Positions 33,402-54,145 of a stretch of DNA of 64,000 nt are shown in pieces. The notes under the pieces were generated by a model. That model was given only the letters and a program-made list of their open reading frames with translations. It did not search any database and was not told where the DNA came from. Position 1 is the first letter of the stretch. Every line of letters starts with the position of its first letter. The translations under genes and the position numbers were made by a program. The stretch covers positions 326,838-390,837 of the forward strand of contig JABACO010000018.1 in NCBI GenBank assembly GCA_013339895.1. Direction: 5' to 3'. Source of the stretch: Ephydatia muelleri. Taxonomy: Eukaryota; Porifera; Demospongiae; Spongillida; Spongillidae.

Positions 33402-36400
33402 ATGAGTGACTCGAAGGACAGAAGCAATTGGAAGATATGTAAGCATAAAGCGTGTGGCCCAGAAGCTAGATAATGACCTAGTATACCTGATAAAAAGTAG
33501 ATACAACTAGGGCACTGCCGGTTGTATGAGGAAAGCGCGCTTTGTTAGAGCAGTGACATTCTTGTTCTACGCAGCATTGCCAACGGTGCATATTAGCCAT
33601 TATCTAACTATAGGCGAGTTCGTTGCTCATGGAGCGAACGTAAACTGCCTGGCGCTAAGTCCGGGCAATGGAAGGACTCTTGCGACAGGGGGCGAAGATA
33701 GAAGAGTGAACGTGTGGATGGTTGGAAATCCAACCCCACTTCTCGTAAGTTAGCCACGGAGGCAGTTTATCGGGCTCCATGTAAGGAAGTAACGTATCAA
33801 GAAAGGCATTTCTGGTTTACTCAGCCGTGGGAAATACAGTAAAAGTCGTTTGCTTTGGGTTAGTGGTGTGTTAAACAGCTACCTTGTGCCAAACTGACAT
33901 TTATTTTCATATGCATATTTCCGTTCAAGGCTCTCTGTACTCAGAGCTTCTTACTATGAAAGACTAAATGTGTGGGGTGTGCATTTGTAGCTGAGTGAGC
34001 AGGTGCATACTGTGTGAGGTGTGCATGTGTAGCATGACCAAGCTGAGTGAGCTGGTGTGTGTGTGCACATTGCTTCTCTTGGCCATGTGGTAATCATGGA
34101 GTCTACAGATGCAATCCACTATTTTGGGCATGGAAGTATGACTGTCAATTGTTTACCTTTTAGGAAGGGAGGGGGGAGTGTTATTGTCACCACGGTTACT
34201 TGATACCAGCCATTCATGTGTGGGAGTAGGTGGATTAGTCATTTAGCGGATGTGCCTAAATGATTATTGGAACAAACATGAACCATGCAATATCACCCCT
34301 TACCCTCCTTGAGACACACACACCTCTTCTCTTCCTCACTGTCAGACCATATCTGGGATGACCTCGCCAGTCCAGAGCGTTGCCTTCAACAATGCAGAGA
34401 ACTGGGTGGCAGCAGGCTCCAAGTCTGGGGTCATTAAGGTCTTTGACTGTGAAGAGAACAGAGGTGGGCACCATTTAGACTCATTATGCATGATTCTAAT
34501 TATATCCACCATAAAGTTGTCAGAACTATTAGTGGCCACACTGCAGCAGTATGTAGCCTTGATTTCCATCGCTATGGAGATATTTTGGCCTCTGGCTCCA
34601 TGGATACCAATCTCAAAGTCAGGATTATTCAGTGTATAGATTCCTATGTTCATATGTCTTTCCTTTCGCACTTGGCAGTTGTGGGATGTAAGAAGGAAAG
34701 GCTGTATCTTCACCTACCATGGCCATAAAGAAGTGATCAACAGCCTTCAGTTCACCCCTGATGGCAAATGGATTGTGTCTGCCAGTGATGACAAGACAGC
34801 TAAGGTCTTTATCCCCACCTCAGACGTGACTTGTACCAGTTCAGTGACAATTGTATGTGTGTGTATGTGTGTGTCAGGTCTGGGACTTGAGTGCTGGGCG
34901 CGTGCTCTTTGATAAGATGTCCCACAATGGACCAGTCACTGCAGTACGCTTTCATCCAAAAGAGCTCTTGCTGGCCACAGCCACTGGAAGTGCTGACAGA
35001 AGAGTCAGATTCTGGGACTTGGATTCAATGAGTCTTGTATCCGAGACGCCACCTGAGTCGAATGGTATTCGTTGTATTCACTTTGACGCCAAAGGAGATG
35101 TTCTGTACACTGGATCCCAAGACATGCTGAAAGTTAGCAGGATCTTTTGTTGGTTGATTATGACATCTCATACCTTCCCTCTTTCTCTCCCACCCCCTCT
35201 CACCCTCCTTCCCACCCCTCAGGGCTACACATGCGAGCCAGCAAAGAATGTGTACACACAACCTGTGTCCTGGGGCAAAGTGGCGAGCATTGCACAGTCA
35301 GGAGAACAGTTGGTATGTTGGACACGCATCATGTGTGCCGTGCAAGTGTGGTCTAATATGCAGTGGCAAGTTTAGGCTAATTTGCATACCTCAGATTATA
35401 TATTTGTTTTGTGATGGTTGAATTAGGTGTGCGTTATTGATAACCCAACACATCACAATACACATACACACCTTCATGTGTGGAAATATTTTGTACTTCT
35501 GGTTTGCAGATTGGTGCATCCTTCCAACAAACAAGTGTCAGTCTGTGGTGTATTGATACAAAGGTATGATCTGTGCATCAGTTGCATGTTGTATAATCAG
35601 CATGGTTGCATGTTGGTGACAATCAGCATGATTGTGTGTTGTTGACAATCAGCATGACAAGATTTCAGCATTGGCTATGTGTTGTTGATTATCAGCATGG
35701 GTTATGTGTTGTTGACAATCAGCATGGGCTCTGTGTTGTTGACAATCAGCATGATTGTGTGTTATTGACATCAGCATGGGTTATGTGTTGTTGACATCAG
35801 CATGGGTTATGTGTTGTTGACAATCAGCATGGGTTATGTGTTGTTGACAATCAGCATGGGTTATGTGTTCATGATAATCAGCGTCTAAAGCACAAGGCAA
35901 ATGAGGATGAAGTATTGGCAGCACAGTTGCCACAGCAACAGCAAACGCACCAGTCCTTGAGCTCCAGGTATGTTATTTGAGGATTAATTCATTTGATTTT
36001 TATACAATGATTGGTATAAGGCTTCACATGGAAGTGTATCAGTGGTCAGATGCTCAGTAGATGCAATTTCATAATATATATTAACATAATGTAATGATGT
36101 ATTGAGCTTTACAAAACAAAAGCATGTTAAAGGTTGTTAAGATTGTTACATTTCATTGTCTGCACTGTAATTATAAAGGTTTAGGTGGCAGTTGTTTATA
36201 ATGTTTGTAGACATGTGTATACTTCAGTAAACTAAAGCATTATTACGCAGTTCAAGAAAACAGTTTGAGTACTCAAAACAGGAGCGTCCATTCACCCAGG
36301 CATCATCTCAGCCTCCTCCTCCTCCTGCTGCAGAGTCTAGAAGGTGTGCACATATATTGAGTGCTATCTGTTGGGTGGATCAAGATTTTGTCACTTCCAG

Positions 36401-37997
36401 CTATGCCATTTTAATATGTTAATTCATTCAATTTGATTTTAGATGGTTTTTAACATTGATAATTAAGTTGCCACAGTAGTGGGAGATATGACATTGTGTT
36501 GGCTATTGATTGCAATGAGTAACACGCAATTGCAGAGAATCTACAGGTGACGATGGTGGTGATTCTCCTCCTACAAACCACGAGATGCAGCTAGAAGAGA
36601 GAAAGCAACTTTTTGAGTATAGACAGAAGCTAGGTACGGTTACCACGTTCCAGTGGATGCATGTGATTACATCATCTGTGGTGTAGTGCTCACTCCCCCA
36701 GAGAAGTATGCTAGTCCCTTCCAACCCCCACCTGAAGATATTGCGGCACAACCAGCTGAGAGTGATTTTAAGCCTGCACCAGTGGTACGTGCATGTGACC
36801 GACCCATCTTTTGTTTTTTGTGACGCAAAGTTTACAACGGTATTGTAGTCAACTAAAGTGTTTAGATGTTGCAAGTGTTTTTAATATTGTCTTTTTCATC
36901 GCAGAAATTTCCTAACAGTGCAGCCGATCATGACAACAGGTGTTTGACTGAGATTAAGAAAAGTAAGTGTTCACTTTACGTAGTCACCAGTTGGTATATG
37001 TCTCCTTGTGTTCCAAAGATCACAGTGATATCTGCCAGGCTTTGCACAGCAGACTGCATGCAATTCAGGAGGCCTACTCAAAGTGGTCCTTAAATGACCC
37101 AAAGGTGAGGTGTTGTGGGGTCTGCAATTTATTGATCAGGTGATCCAACAGCCTGCACTAGAGACGACAATCAATCTTGGAGACCAGTCTGCTACTGTTG
37201 ACTTACTGACCCTCATGCTTGGAAAGAGGTTAGTGAAAGTTAGTACTCATTTGGTCTGTTTACATGTCGTACACAAAACTTAATAAATTAATCTGATAGC
37301 AATAACTTGTTAGTTTGAGAAATTGCATTGATGTGTATGTTTTTTTGTGTGGTGAATATCCCATGTATATGCCCTGTAATTTCATCATTTTTAGAAGTTT
37401 ATGGAGTTTGGACATGGCGGTGATAGTTCTTCCCGAAGTCAAGCCACTGTTGAGATCAAAGAAGGAAGTGTAAGCTATGGGTGTCTGTCAGGGTATAGGT
37501 GAGGGGAGGAGGTGGGTGGGTGTGGCATGGAGAAATGTGTGAGAGGAAAGGTGTACATGTGTGCTGGTGTGAAGATGTGTGTAGCACATGGGAGGGAGAC
37601 AGGTGTGTGTGTATGTGTGTGTGTGTGCTTCTTAAGTGTGTTATTACATGAGCAGTTTTGTGTTGCTACTCCAGGTATGTGAAGTGTGCCTGTGACATCT
37701 TGCTGTTGATTTTGAAGAGTTTTGGACCCCTTATTAAAGTTACTGTGAGCACACCTGTTGGTGCAAAGGTTGATTTGATCAGAGAAGAGAGGTATGTTGG
37801 CCTAATCAGGACGAACGTTCAGAAATGTATTTAATTTTGTGTGTGTGTGTGTGTGCAGGCTAGAAAAGTGTCAGACATGTCACTCACATCTGTGGGTCAT
37901 AAGAGATGACGTGGTGAAGTTGTGTGAAGAAGCGAACCAGATCAGCAAGATTGTCAAAAACTCCTCACTTATGAATGAGTTTTCTGTCCTAGACTAG
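33402..37997 (+). CDS. KATNB1: Katanin p80 WD40-containing subunit B1
   Basis: Exon 1 (33402-33438, ending SNWKI) joins exon 2 (33614-33744) through a split Cys codon to read [18 protein letters not shown], matching the human WKLQEIVAHASNV start. WD40 blades follow: [58 protein letters not shown] and [13 protein letters not shown] low-complexity Gln/Ser/Pro linker follows (about 35.9-36.8 kb). The con80 domain closes the protein, with [49 protein letters not shown] and the stop after NEFSVLD. Katanin p80 targets the p60 AAA ATPase to centrosomes and microtubules and aids severing. One WD junction near 35132 is uncertain (the donor could be AAA|GTTAGC). Confidence 0.93.
35606..35882. repeat. 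Minisatellite in KATNB1 intron (GTTGTTGACAATCAGCATG unit)
   Basis: About ten imperfect copies of a unit of roughly 29 bp end directly at the acceptor of the exon beginning [10 protein letters not shown]; the last repeat supplies the ATAATCAG acceptor. Confidence 0.9.
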
Positions 37998-38326
37998 CTG
38001 GGCTTCACACCCACGTTGTGTTCTCTTTTTGTTAATGTTTTATGTGTCCAGTTATGTGCGTGTGATAGCAGCAACATTACCTTTTGTAAAGACAAGATTG
38101 GTATGGCAAGCAATACTTCTGACATGTGCACTAGTTATGTTCTATATTTAGCATATGACATATTTACAGTCAAATACATACTACTTATTTTATATTACTC
38201 TTCCAGGATCATCATGCTCAGTAGTGCTGCCAGGCATTTTTTAAAAACTGCAACAACTCATTCTTGCAGAATTTTTTACACAATGTGTGCACACATTCAC
38301 AGATACTGGAAAATACAGTGCAACTC

Positions 38327-47846
<9,520 letters not shown>

Positions 47847-47971
47847 CTGGTACGAAACTGTATTATTAGCTCGGTGGATACTCACCTTCGAGTAACCAGT
47901 TTATCTCTCGTCATATGACAATATAACTCGTCCCCCTTTCCGGATACGCACGTAAACGAAGGCAGCAGAAA
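47847..47971. promoter_or_regulatory. 125-bp bidirectional spacer, ABCA / PFDN4
   Basis: It lies between the ABCA ATG (47846, minus) and the PFDN4 ATG (47972, plus). It includes GGATACGCACGTAAACGAAG near the PFDN4 side. No TATA box was seen. Confidence 0.5.
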
Positions 47972-48929
47972 ATGTCTCAGGTTAAGGTGAGCCAGACTCT
48001 ATCGAACGCACGAGATGAAGCGTCGGTTATCTCAGACCATGGACAGGGACACGCATGTGAACTTCGAAGACCAACAGAATATTAACCTGTTTGCAAGGAA
48101 GAACGCTAAATTACAGGACATTCTGGAACAAATTGCAGAAAAGGAAGTGAGTGTGGACTTTTTTTTTTTTTTTGATGTGTGCGGCTGTGTGCTCTATATA
48201 TGGTTTGCAGAAAGATATGCAGAACCTAGAAGACGCGTCTAGTGAACTCATGTTAACGGACAGCACAGATCTTATACCATATCCTCACGTGCTTAATTAA
48301 CTTCGAGGGGCGTGGCAGGTTTCTAATTATTTAGAATAAACATTTGTAAATGGACGCTACCCATTGAGCTATTCCATTAAAAAATCGTACACCCCTATGG
48401 ATGACAATAAAAGGTGTACAGGGGAGGAATATGTCCCAGGTGGTGGTGGTGGTGGTAATGCCTGTCCCCTGGTGAGTGGAGATATGGTGGTTTCATACAT
48501 TGTCTCCGGGGGGCACCTATTGTCATCCATATGGGTATGCTTGTACGTGGGAGGAGGGGAGGATGCAGGGGTCCAATTTGGGAACTGTAGTTACGGGTAG
48601 TGTTGGAAAGTCATGTGTTCCCCTTTCCATGATACAGTACACAATGTAATCGGTGGAAATGACATAACTAGAATCTATTTACTGTTAGTAAATCTTACAG
48701 GAAAGAGCTTCCTTGACTGATGTGCACATACCAGATAGGGGAGGTGTTTGTTCATTTCAGCAGTGAGGAGACCCAGGAGAGAGTGGAGAAGGCCAAGTTA
48801 GGTGTGCAGGAGGACCTTGTCAGGCTCAGGGCCAACAGCGAAGAGATCAAAGCCATCCTCACCAACCTCAAGGCAAAACTGTACAGCAGGTTTGGTGACA
48901 ACATCAATCTGGAGACAGAGGACTTGTGA
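47972..48929 (+). CDS. PFDN4: Prefoldin subunit 4
   Basis: A beta-type prefoldin: coiled coil FEDQQNINLFARKNAKLQDI and KDMQNLEDASSELMLTD, the hairpin IGEVFVHFSSEETQE, then the second helix ending YSRFGDNINLETEDL before the stop at 48929. The family motif is FEDQQ...FA...NLEDA...IPY.IGDVF...S.EET...GxNINLE. Prefoldin is a cytosolic hexamer that hands nascent actin and tubulin to the TRiC chaperonin. Exon 1 may be only MSQVK (47972-47986), spliced over a very short intron of about 50 bp to TMDRDTH; a start at ATG 48015 (MKRRLSQTM) is the alternative. Exon 3 ends LIPYPH before an unusual GTGCTT donor. Confidence 0.93.
48365..48550. mobile_element. Degenerate MITE-like element, relative of the one at 56201
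   Basis: It begins GCTATTCCATTAAAAAATCG, then TACACCCCTATGGATGAC, and has GGAATATGTCCCAGG and CCTGTCCCCTGG inside, in the same order as the element at 56201-56534. Its far end ATTGTCATCCATATGGGTAT is a decayed inverted copy of the start. It sits in the long intron before the last PFDN4 exon. Confidence 0.6.
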
Positions 48930-49912
48930 CATTCCTATCCACTCACGATTTCACCCTGTGTTAATTATGCCTGCCATATGTGTTTATGAAGACACCTGGC
49001 CACTGTGAAGTCTGCACTGAGTAACACTCCTTAGGGGAGACATCAACTCTCCATTCTCTGTTTCTCCATTGGAGAGTTCCTATTGAGTTACACTACCAAG
49101 TCAATAGAAACCAAATCGATCAGATATTATGCCCTTTGATGAGGAATCACCCAACACCAGCAGCTCTTTCACTGCTCTCGTTGAATATGACTTAGAAATT
49201 GGTAGATGACCACAAACACCACACTTGAGCTCATCATAACCACTAATAACCACTAAACCAACAGCACATGGCTGCTGGAAATAAGTACTTTTATAGTCCA
49301 GTAAAATCAGAAGGATTTAGTCATGGGATCCAGGTACCAAAGGCAAATGGTTACTTGCACATGCATAAAGTAGTCACTGAGGCATTCAAAATTTCTTAAT
49401 TTCAAGGCTTTGAAGAATTTTGTCTGGATTGAATTCATTATATGGATCTAACACATACATTATAAAATTTCCAGTATGCACAATAGGAATGTAACGCATG
49501 CATTAAAATGTATGGCTAATTAAAAATTCAGAGCATTACAACTCCATGACAGATACTCCGATTCTCAGTGTGTAAGAAGCAATGTGTAGAGGACATTTCA
49601 GACTTATAGAATATCAAAAAAAAATTGAAATCTGTATGCATTAGGTCCATATACCTGTGTGGCATCCCACCTCATCAACTTGTACCCCAAGAGTGTGTGG
49701 TAGACTGAGCACCTCAAGCTCACATTTGTATGCACTAACAAAAAGAGTTACTTGGCACACAATACAAAAGGCATGCTTGCTAATATCATCTTGCTCAATC
49801 ATTAGATCCGAACCAATCCCTGCACACAGTTTTCAGCTTATGATTGCCTGAACACTGTGTGCATTATTTCAGAGGTCGCAACTCTAGCTGTGGGGACAGG
49901 CATTCGGACCTC
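48930..49912. other. Convergent 3' region between PFDN4 and F-box/WD40 gene, no gene recognised
   Basis: AT-rich, without family motifs on either strand; it should hold the 3' UTRs of PFDN4 (plus) and the F-box/WD40 gene (minus). Confidence 0.6.
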
Positions 49913-52900
49913 CTACCAATAGTTGACCACACAGATGGTGCCAGGGGCGTCTGGGGATGCTGTGATGATTTGTGTCTCTGTCGTGTGCATACAGTGGAGC
50001 AGTGATGGCTGCTTGTGCACTGTGTGGAGAAGGCTCCCAGTCTGTAGTGGAGGGGTTACTGCATGTTTGGCCTAATTATGTTACCATGGTTACCTTACTG
50101 TCCCACACTGTGATCCTCCTTGTGTCCCCACCTGATACTAGCATGTTGCCACGGAAACGTAGGCACCTGACATATCCTATATGGCCCATCAGAATGTGGA
50201 AGCAAGTACCTGAAAGTGTGAGGGTACATGTGTGAGGGTACATGTGTGAGGGTACATGTGTGAGGGTGCATGTGTGAGGGGACATGTGTGAGGGGACATG
50301 TGTGAGGGGATATTGTGAGGGGACATGTGTGAGGGTGCATGTGTGAGGGGACATGTGTGAGGGTACATGTGTGAGGGGACATGTGTGAGGGTGCATGTGT
50401 GAGGGGACATGTGTGAGGGTACATGTGTGAGGGTGCATGTGTGAGGGTGCATGTGTGCATTGTGTATGTGCATGTATGTTGAATGATCCACACACATACC
50501 AGTATAGTTCCATAACCTGACATAGCTATCTGCAGAGCCTGAGGCGATGAGGTCTTCTGTGCACTGTACACACATCTGTCAACGAGACATGAGAAGGTGG
50601 TCACATGACATGAGAAGGCAGTCACGTGACATGAGAAGGTGGTCATGTGACATGAGAAGGCAGTCACGTGACACGAGAAGGTGGTCACGTGACACGAGAA
50701 GGTGGTCACGTGACATGAGAAGGTGGTCACATGACATAATAAGGCAGTCACATGATGTGAAAAGGGAGTCAATGACATGAGAACACGTATGATGGAGTGG
50801 GTCCTCTTAACGCAGTGATCATGTGTGGAAATGGTCGCATGAGGAGGTACATATGGCGTACTATTTCCTGGCTGTGTCCTGCAAGTGTTGCAGTCTGGTT
50901 CCCATTGTGGAGGTTCCAGACTCGGACAATGCCTTCTCCTCCACCACTGACAAGTCGTGTGGAGGATGGATTTATGCAACTGCAGTATACAACTGAATGG
51001 GATGAGACAGTAGATGCACCATTTGAGCGTATAATGGATGTAGATGTATCACAAAAAGTAAAGATGTACTACAGTAACCAACCACTGTTAACCAGTTTTG
51101 TGTAGTCATGGCTACATTAGATCATACCATGGTTACCATCTTTCTGATACAAAGCCATGATGACCGCACCTACCCTGTGTGTGTCCAGTCAGCACCAGTC
51201 TGCATACTCCATATGGAGCACTCCAGACACGTATTGAGCTATCCCACGACCCCGATACAGCAATGTTACCATTGAGCAACAAGCACTTCAAGGAAGGGAA
51301 GAGAAAAGAAGGAAAGGGGAGAGGAGGAGGTTGAAACAAAAGGCAATTATTTTGAACAACGTGCTTGAAACCACATATCTCACAAATGCCACTTGATGCA
51401 AACACACTAGACAGATCCTATTCCACAACTTACCTTCTGATCTGTGACTACACAACGCACATGCATACAATAAGACAAAAAACACCCCATATAAAGCCCA
51501 CTCATACATCACACACTGATATGCAGTACAACCCACACACACCACAGACACACACATACCTCTATTTCTTGAGAGTGTCCAGTTAGTGTGTGAAGAAGTC
51601 GACCTTTTTGGGCTTCCCATACACGAATTGAGCTGTTGATGTTGGAAGGAGCACAGATGAGTACAGAGATGTGCAAAAGTGTACAGAGATATGCAGAGGT
51701 GTACAGAGTTATGCAGAGGTGTACAGAGTTATGCAGAGGTGTACAGAGATGTACAGAGGTGTACAAGAGTATGCATGCAAAGCGTGAAAGGCGTGCAGAG
51801 ATGTGCAGAGATGTGCAGAGAGTATCCTAGAGGGGTACTCACCAATCTGCACCAGCACTGACTATTATTTTTCCATCAAAGGCAATGTGATCAACTGAGC
51901 CCATGTGACCTTGTAGTAGTCTGCAATTGGAGTGATAGGGCATGCCCATATAAGGTATACCCAAGGAATGCCCATATAAGGTATACCCAAGGAATGCCCA
52001 TGTAAGGAATGGATAGGTACGTCCATATAAGTTAAGTAACGTAAGTGGTTCATATATGGTTTGAATGTATGAAACACCTCAACATTGCATGGCACCCCAG
52101 TACTCGTCCACAACCCTTCATTCAGATTTCATTGTGTACCTAGCCCCGCCCATGGCACAGTAAAGACCACGCCTCCAAACTCACCTGAGGCACTGCCCAC
52201 TCTTTGCATTGAACACTCTCACCAGACCATCGGAGCTTGCCGTGGCAACCAGCCCGTCCTGGGGACCGGATGCAATAGAATCTATTCACATTAATGTACC
52301 TACCAACCATTCACAAGCAATGGCCAAAATCTTGATAACACTTTCTGTTAGTTTAAATAAACTGAATAATGAATGTTTTCTAACCATGCATTGCATATCA
52401 CTTTTGTGCTTTATTTCTGACACATTGTATTCACAAAGCACACATGTGCACACACACCCACACACACACATGCATACATAAATAGCATATAACATGCCCA
52501 CACACACATACACACACACACACCTGCGTACACAAATAGCATATCACATGCACACCCACACACCCACACACACCCATGCGTACACTAATAGCATATCACA
52601 CCCACACACCCACACACCCACACACACACCTTCACGGCCACATCGTTAACTGAATCAGTGTGTGCTTCAAGCACATTGATGCACTCCAATGTCTGCAGGC
52701 TCCACACCCGAGCAGTGTTGTCACGTGATCCCGACACCAGAAGATCACCTTATATGGAAAGATGCATGTTGTGTGTATGTGGATGTGTGCAGGTGTACAA
52801 GATATGCATACATGCACGTACACATGTAAATATCCACACACACACAACACACACATGCACACATCCACACACACACATGCATTGTTCATGTATGTGTGTT

Positions 52901-53702
52901 GTGTGTGGTGTGTGTATGTGTGTGTGTATGTGTGTGTGTATGTGTGTGTGTGTGTGTGTGGTGTGTGTGTGTACAATGGCACTGACAGGTGACCCCTACA
53001 TAATCCCATACCCTAACCGTCATGTGCAATGGAGGTCACAGTCAGTCTGTGCCCCTTCAGCAATGGGGGCACAACATAGCTGCCACGCCTCCAGTTCCAA
53101 TCCAATGTGTGCGCCTGCGCATAGACGTGCTTCCAATGGGATGGGGGTGTGGCTGGGGCGTGGCTGCTGCGGCCCACCCAGGGCTGTTGTGTAAGATACT
53201 CAAATTTGACGTAGTCCTGATTGATACAGAGTCTGTGCCTAAGTGATTCGGAGCAACAGTGATATGTCATCAAACGTGTGGTCTGCACGTGATTGGAGCG
53301 ATGCTTCCTTTTCTTACCAAATGTCGTCATTGTCAGCCAACTGCCTCCATCCCCGGGAGCACGTGGCCACAGCGCATAGAGACGTCGCATCCAAATATGA
53401 CAGAATCTTTTCTGCTACGTCAGGAGGCACCTGGCATAGGATGTCAACTGCAAGGAGACCCGCGATTTCAGAATAAAGCTTTCTCAGCTGCCATGTCTAG
53501 CAACGAAACAACTGCGATTCAAATGCCTCTCGTCATCGAAGTTGTTAACCGGACGGCTCCGTCGTTTTGCGTTTTCTCCCTCGATCTCGCCCCCACACGC
53601 ACTCACCTCCGTGCCTCTCAATAGCTCCAGTAGTAGGTCATACTTCTGCTGTCCTGTGAGTGTGCTGAGCTCGTGCAAGACCCTCTCTGAAGGTGTTGCC
53701 AT
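49913..53702 (-). CDS. F-box/WD40 repeat protein (CDC4/FBXW-type SCF substrate receptor)
   Basis: Exon 1 (53702-53607) encodes MATPSERVLHELSTLTGQQK... ending LLRGTE. Exon 2 (53430-53318) is an F-box: VPPDVAEKILSYLDATSLCA, then CSRGWRQLADNDDIW. Exon 3 (53238-53018) has the FBXW link LDWNWRRGSYVVPPLLKGHR. WD40 blades follow: LLVSGSRDNTARVWSLQT, ATASSDGLVRVF, SIRVWEAQKGRLLHTLTGHS, AVSGSWDSSIRVWSAPYG, ASGSADSYVRLWNYTG and LVSGGDTRRITVWDSK. The end reads ITASPDAPGTICVVNYW before the TAG. The F-box would bind Skp1 in an SCF ubiquitin ligase and the propeller would bind phosphodegrons. It resembles FBXW7/beta-TrCP in plan but I cannot place it in a subfamily. Confidence 0.85.
50213..50462. repeat. 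Minisatellite (GTGTGAGGGTACATGTGTGA), F-box gene intron
   Basis: About 17 copies of a 14-bp GTGTGAGGGxxCAT unit with T/G/A variation at two positions. Confidence 0.9.
50588..50772. repeat. Minisatellite (TCACGTGACATGAGAAGGTG), F-box gene intron
   Basis: About nine copies of a 20-bp unit, each with a TCACGTGA palindrome or variant, so the array is a dense cluster of E-box (CACGTG) sites. Confidence 0.9.
51655..51830. repeat. Minisatellite (ATGCAGAGGTGTACAGAGTT), F-box gene intron
   Basis: About nine degenerate 20-bp copies. Confidence 0.85.
52440..52632. repeat. CA-rich tract with AATAGCATAT units, F-box gene intron
   Basis: Three larger units, each a CA run followed by CATAAATAGCATATAACATG or a close variant. 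Confidence 0.85.
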
Positions 53703-54145
53703 GACATCGGTCTCGTCCCCAGACTCCGGTTGCAGGAGATTAAATTGAATTACGACAACCTATAATCTACAGTGAAAGTATTTATTTAGGCTATGCAAAC
53801 TCAGTATTCTTGTACCATACGAAACATGCTCTGCTGCTAACTTATGGTCAGTCTTATCGTAATGGATTATTGAATAATCTTTAGACACGTAGAACGAATT
53901 TAATTTTAAAAAGAAATACCGTATAACCGAAGCATAAAGTTTTAAGAATTAAAAATGTTCAGGAAGTGAAAAGGATACAGCAATGTTTACATGCAACATA
54001 ATTAATTATTAACTGATTTAAAGGACTGATAGTTAGAAAAAAAGATACATGCAGATTTATATTACAGTAATCATCTTATCATTCTATGATTGCAAAGCTT
54101 CAAATATTAAAAACACTGAATTGAATGAATACACATGACAGAATT
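53703..54145. other. Promoter side of F-box/WD40 gene and 3' flank of EEPD1, no gene seen
   Basis: AT-rich spacer of 443 bp; no open frame with family features. Confidence 0.6.
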
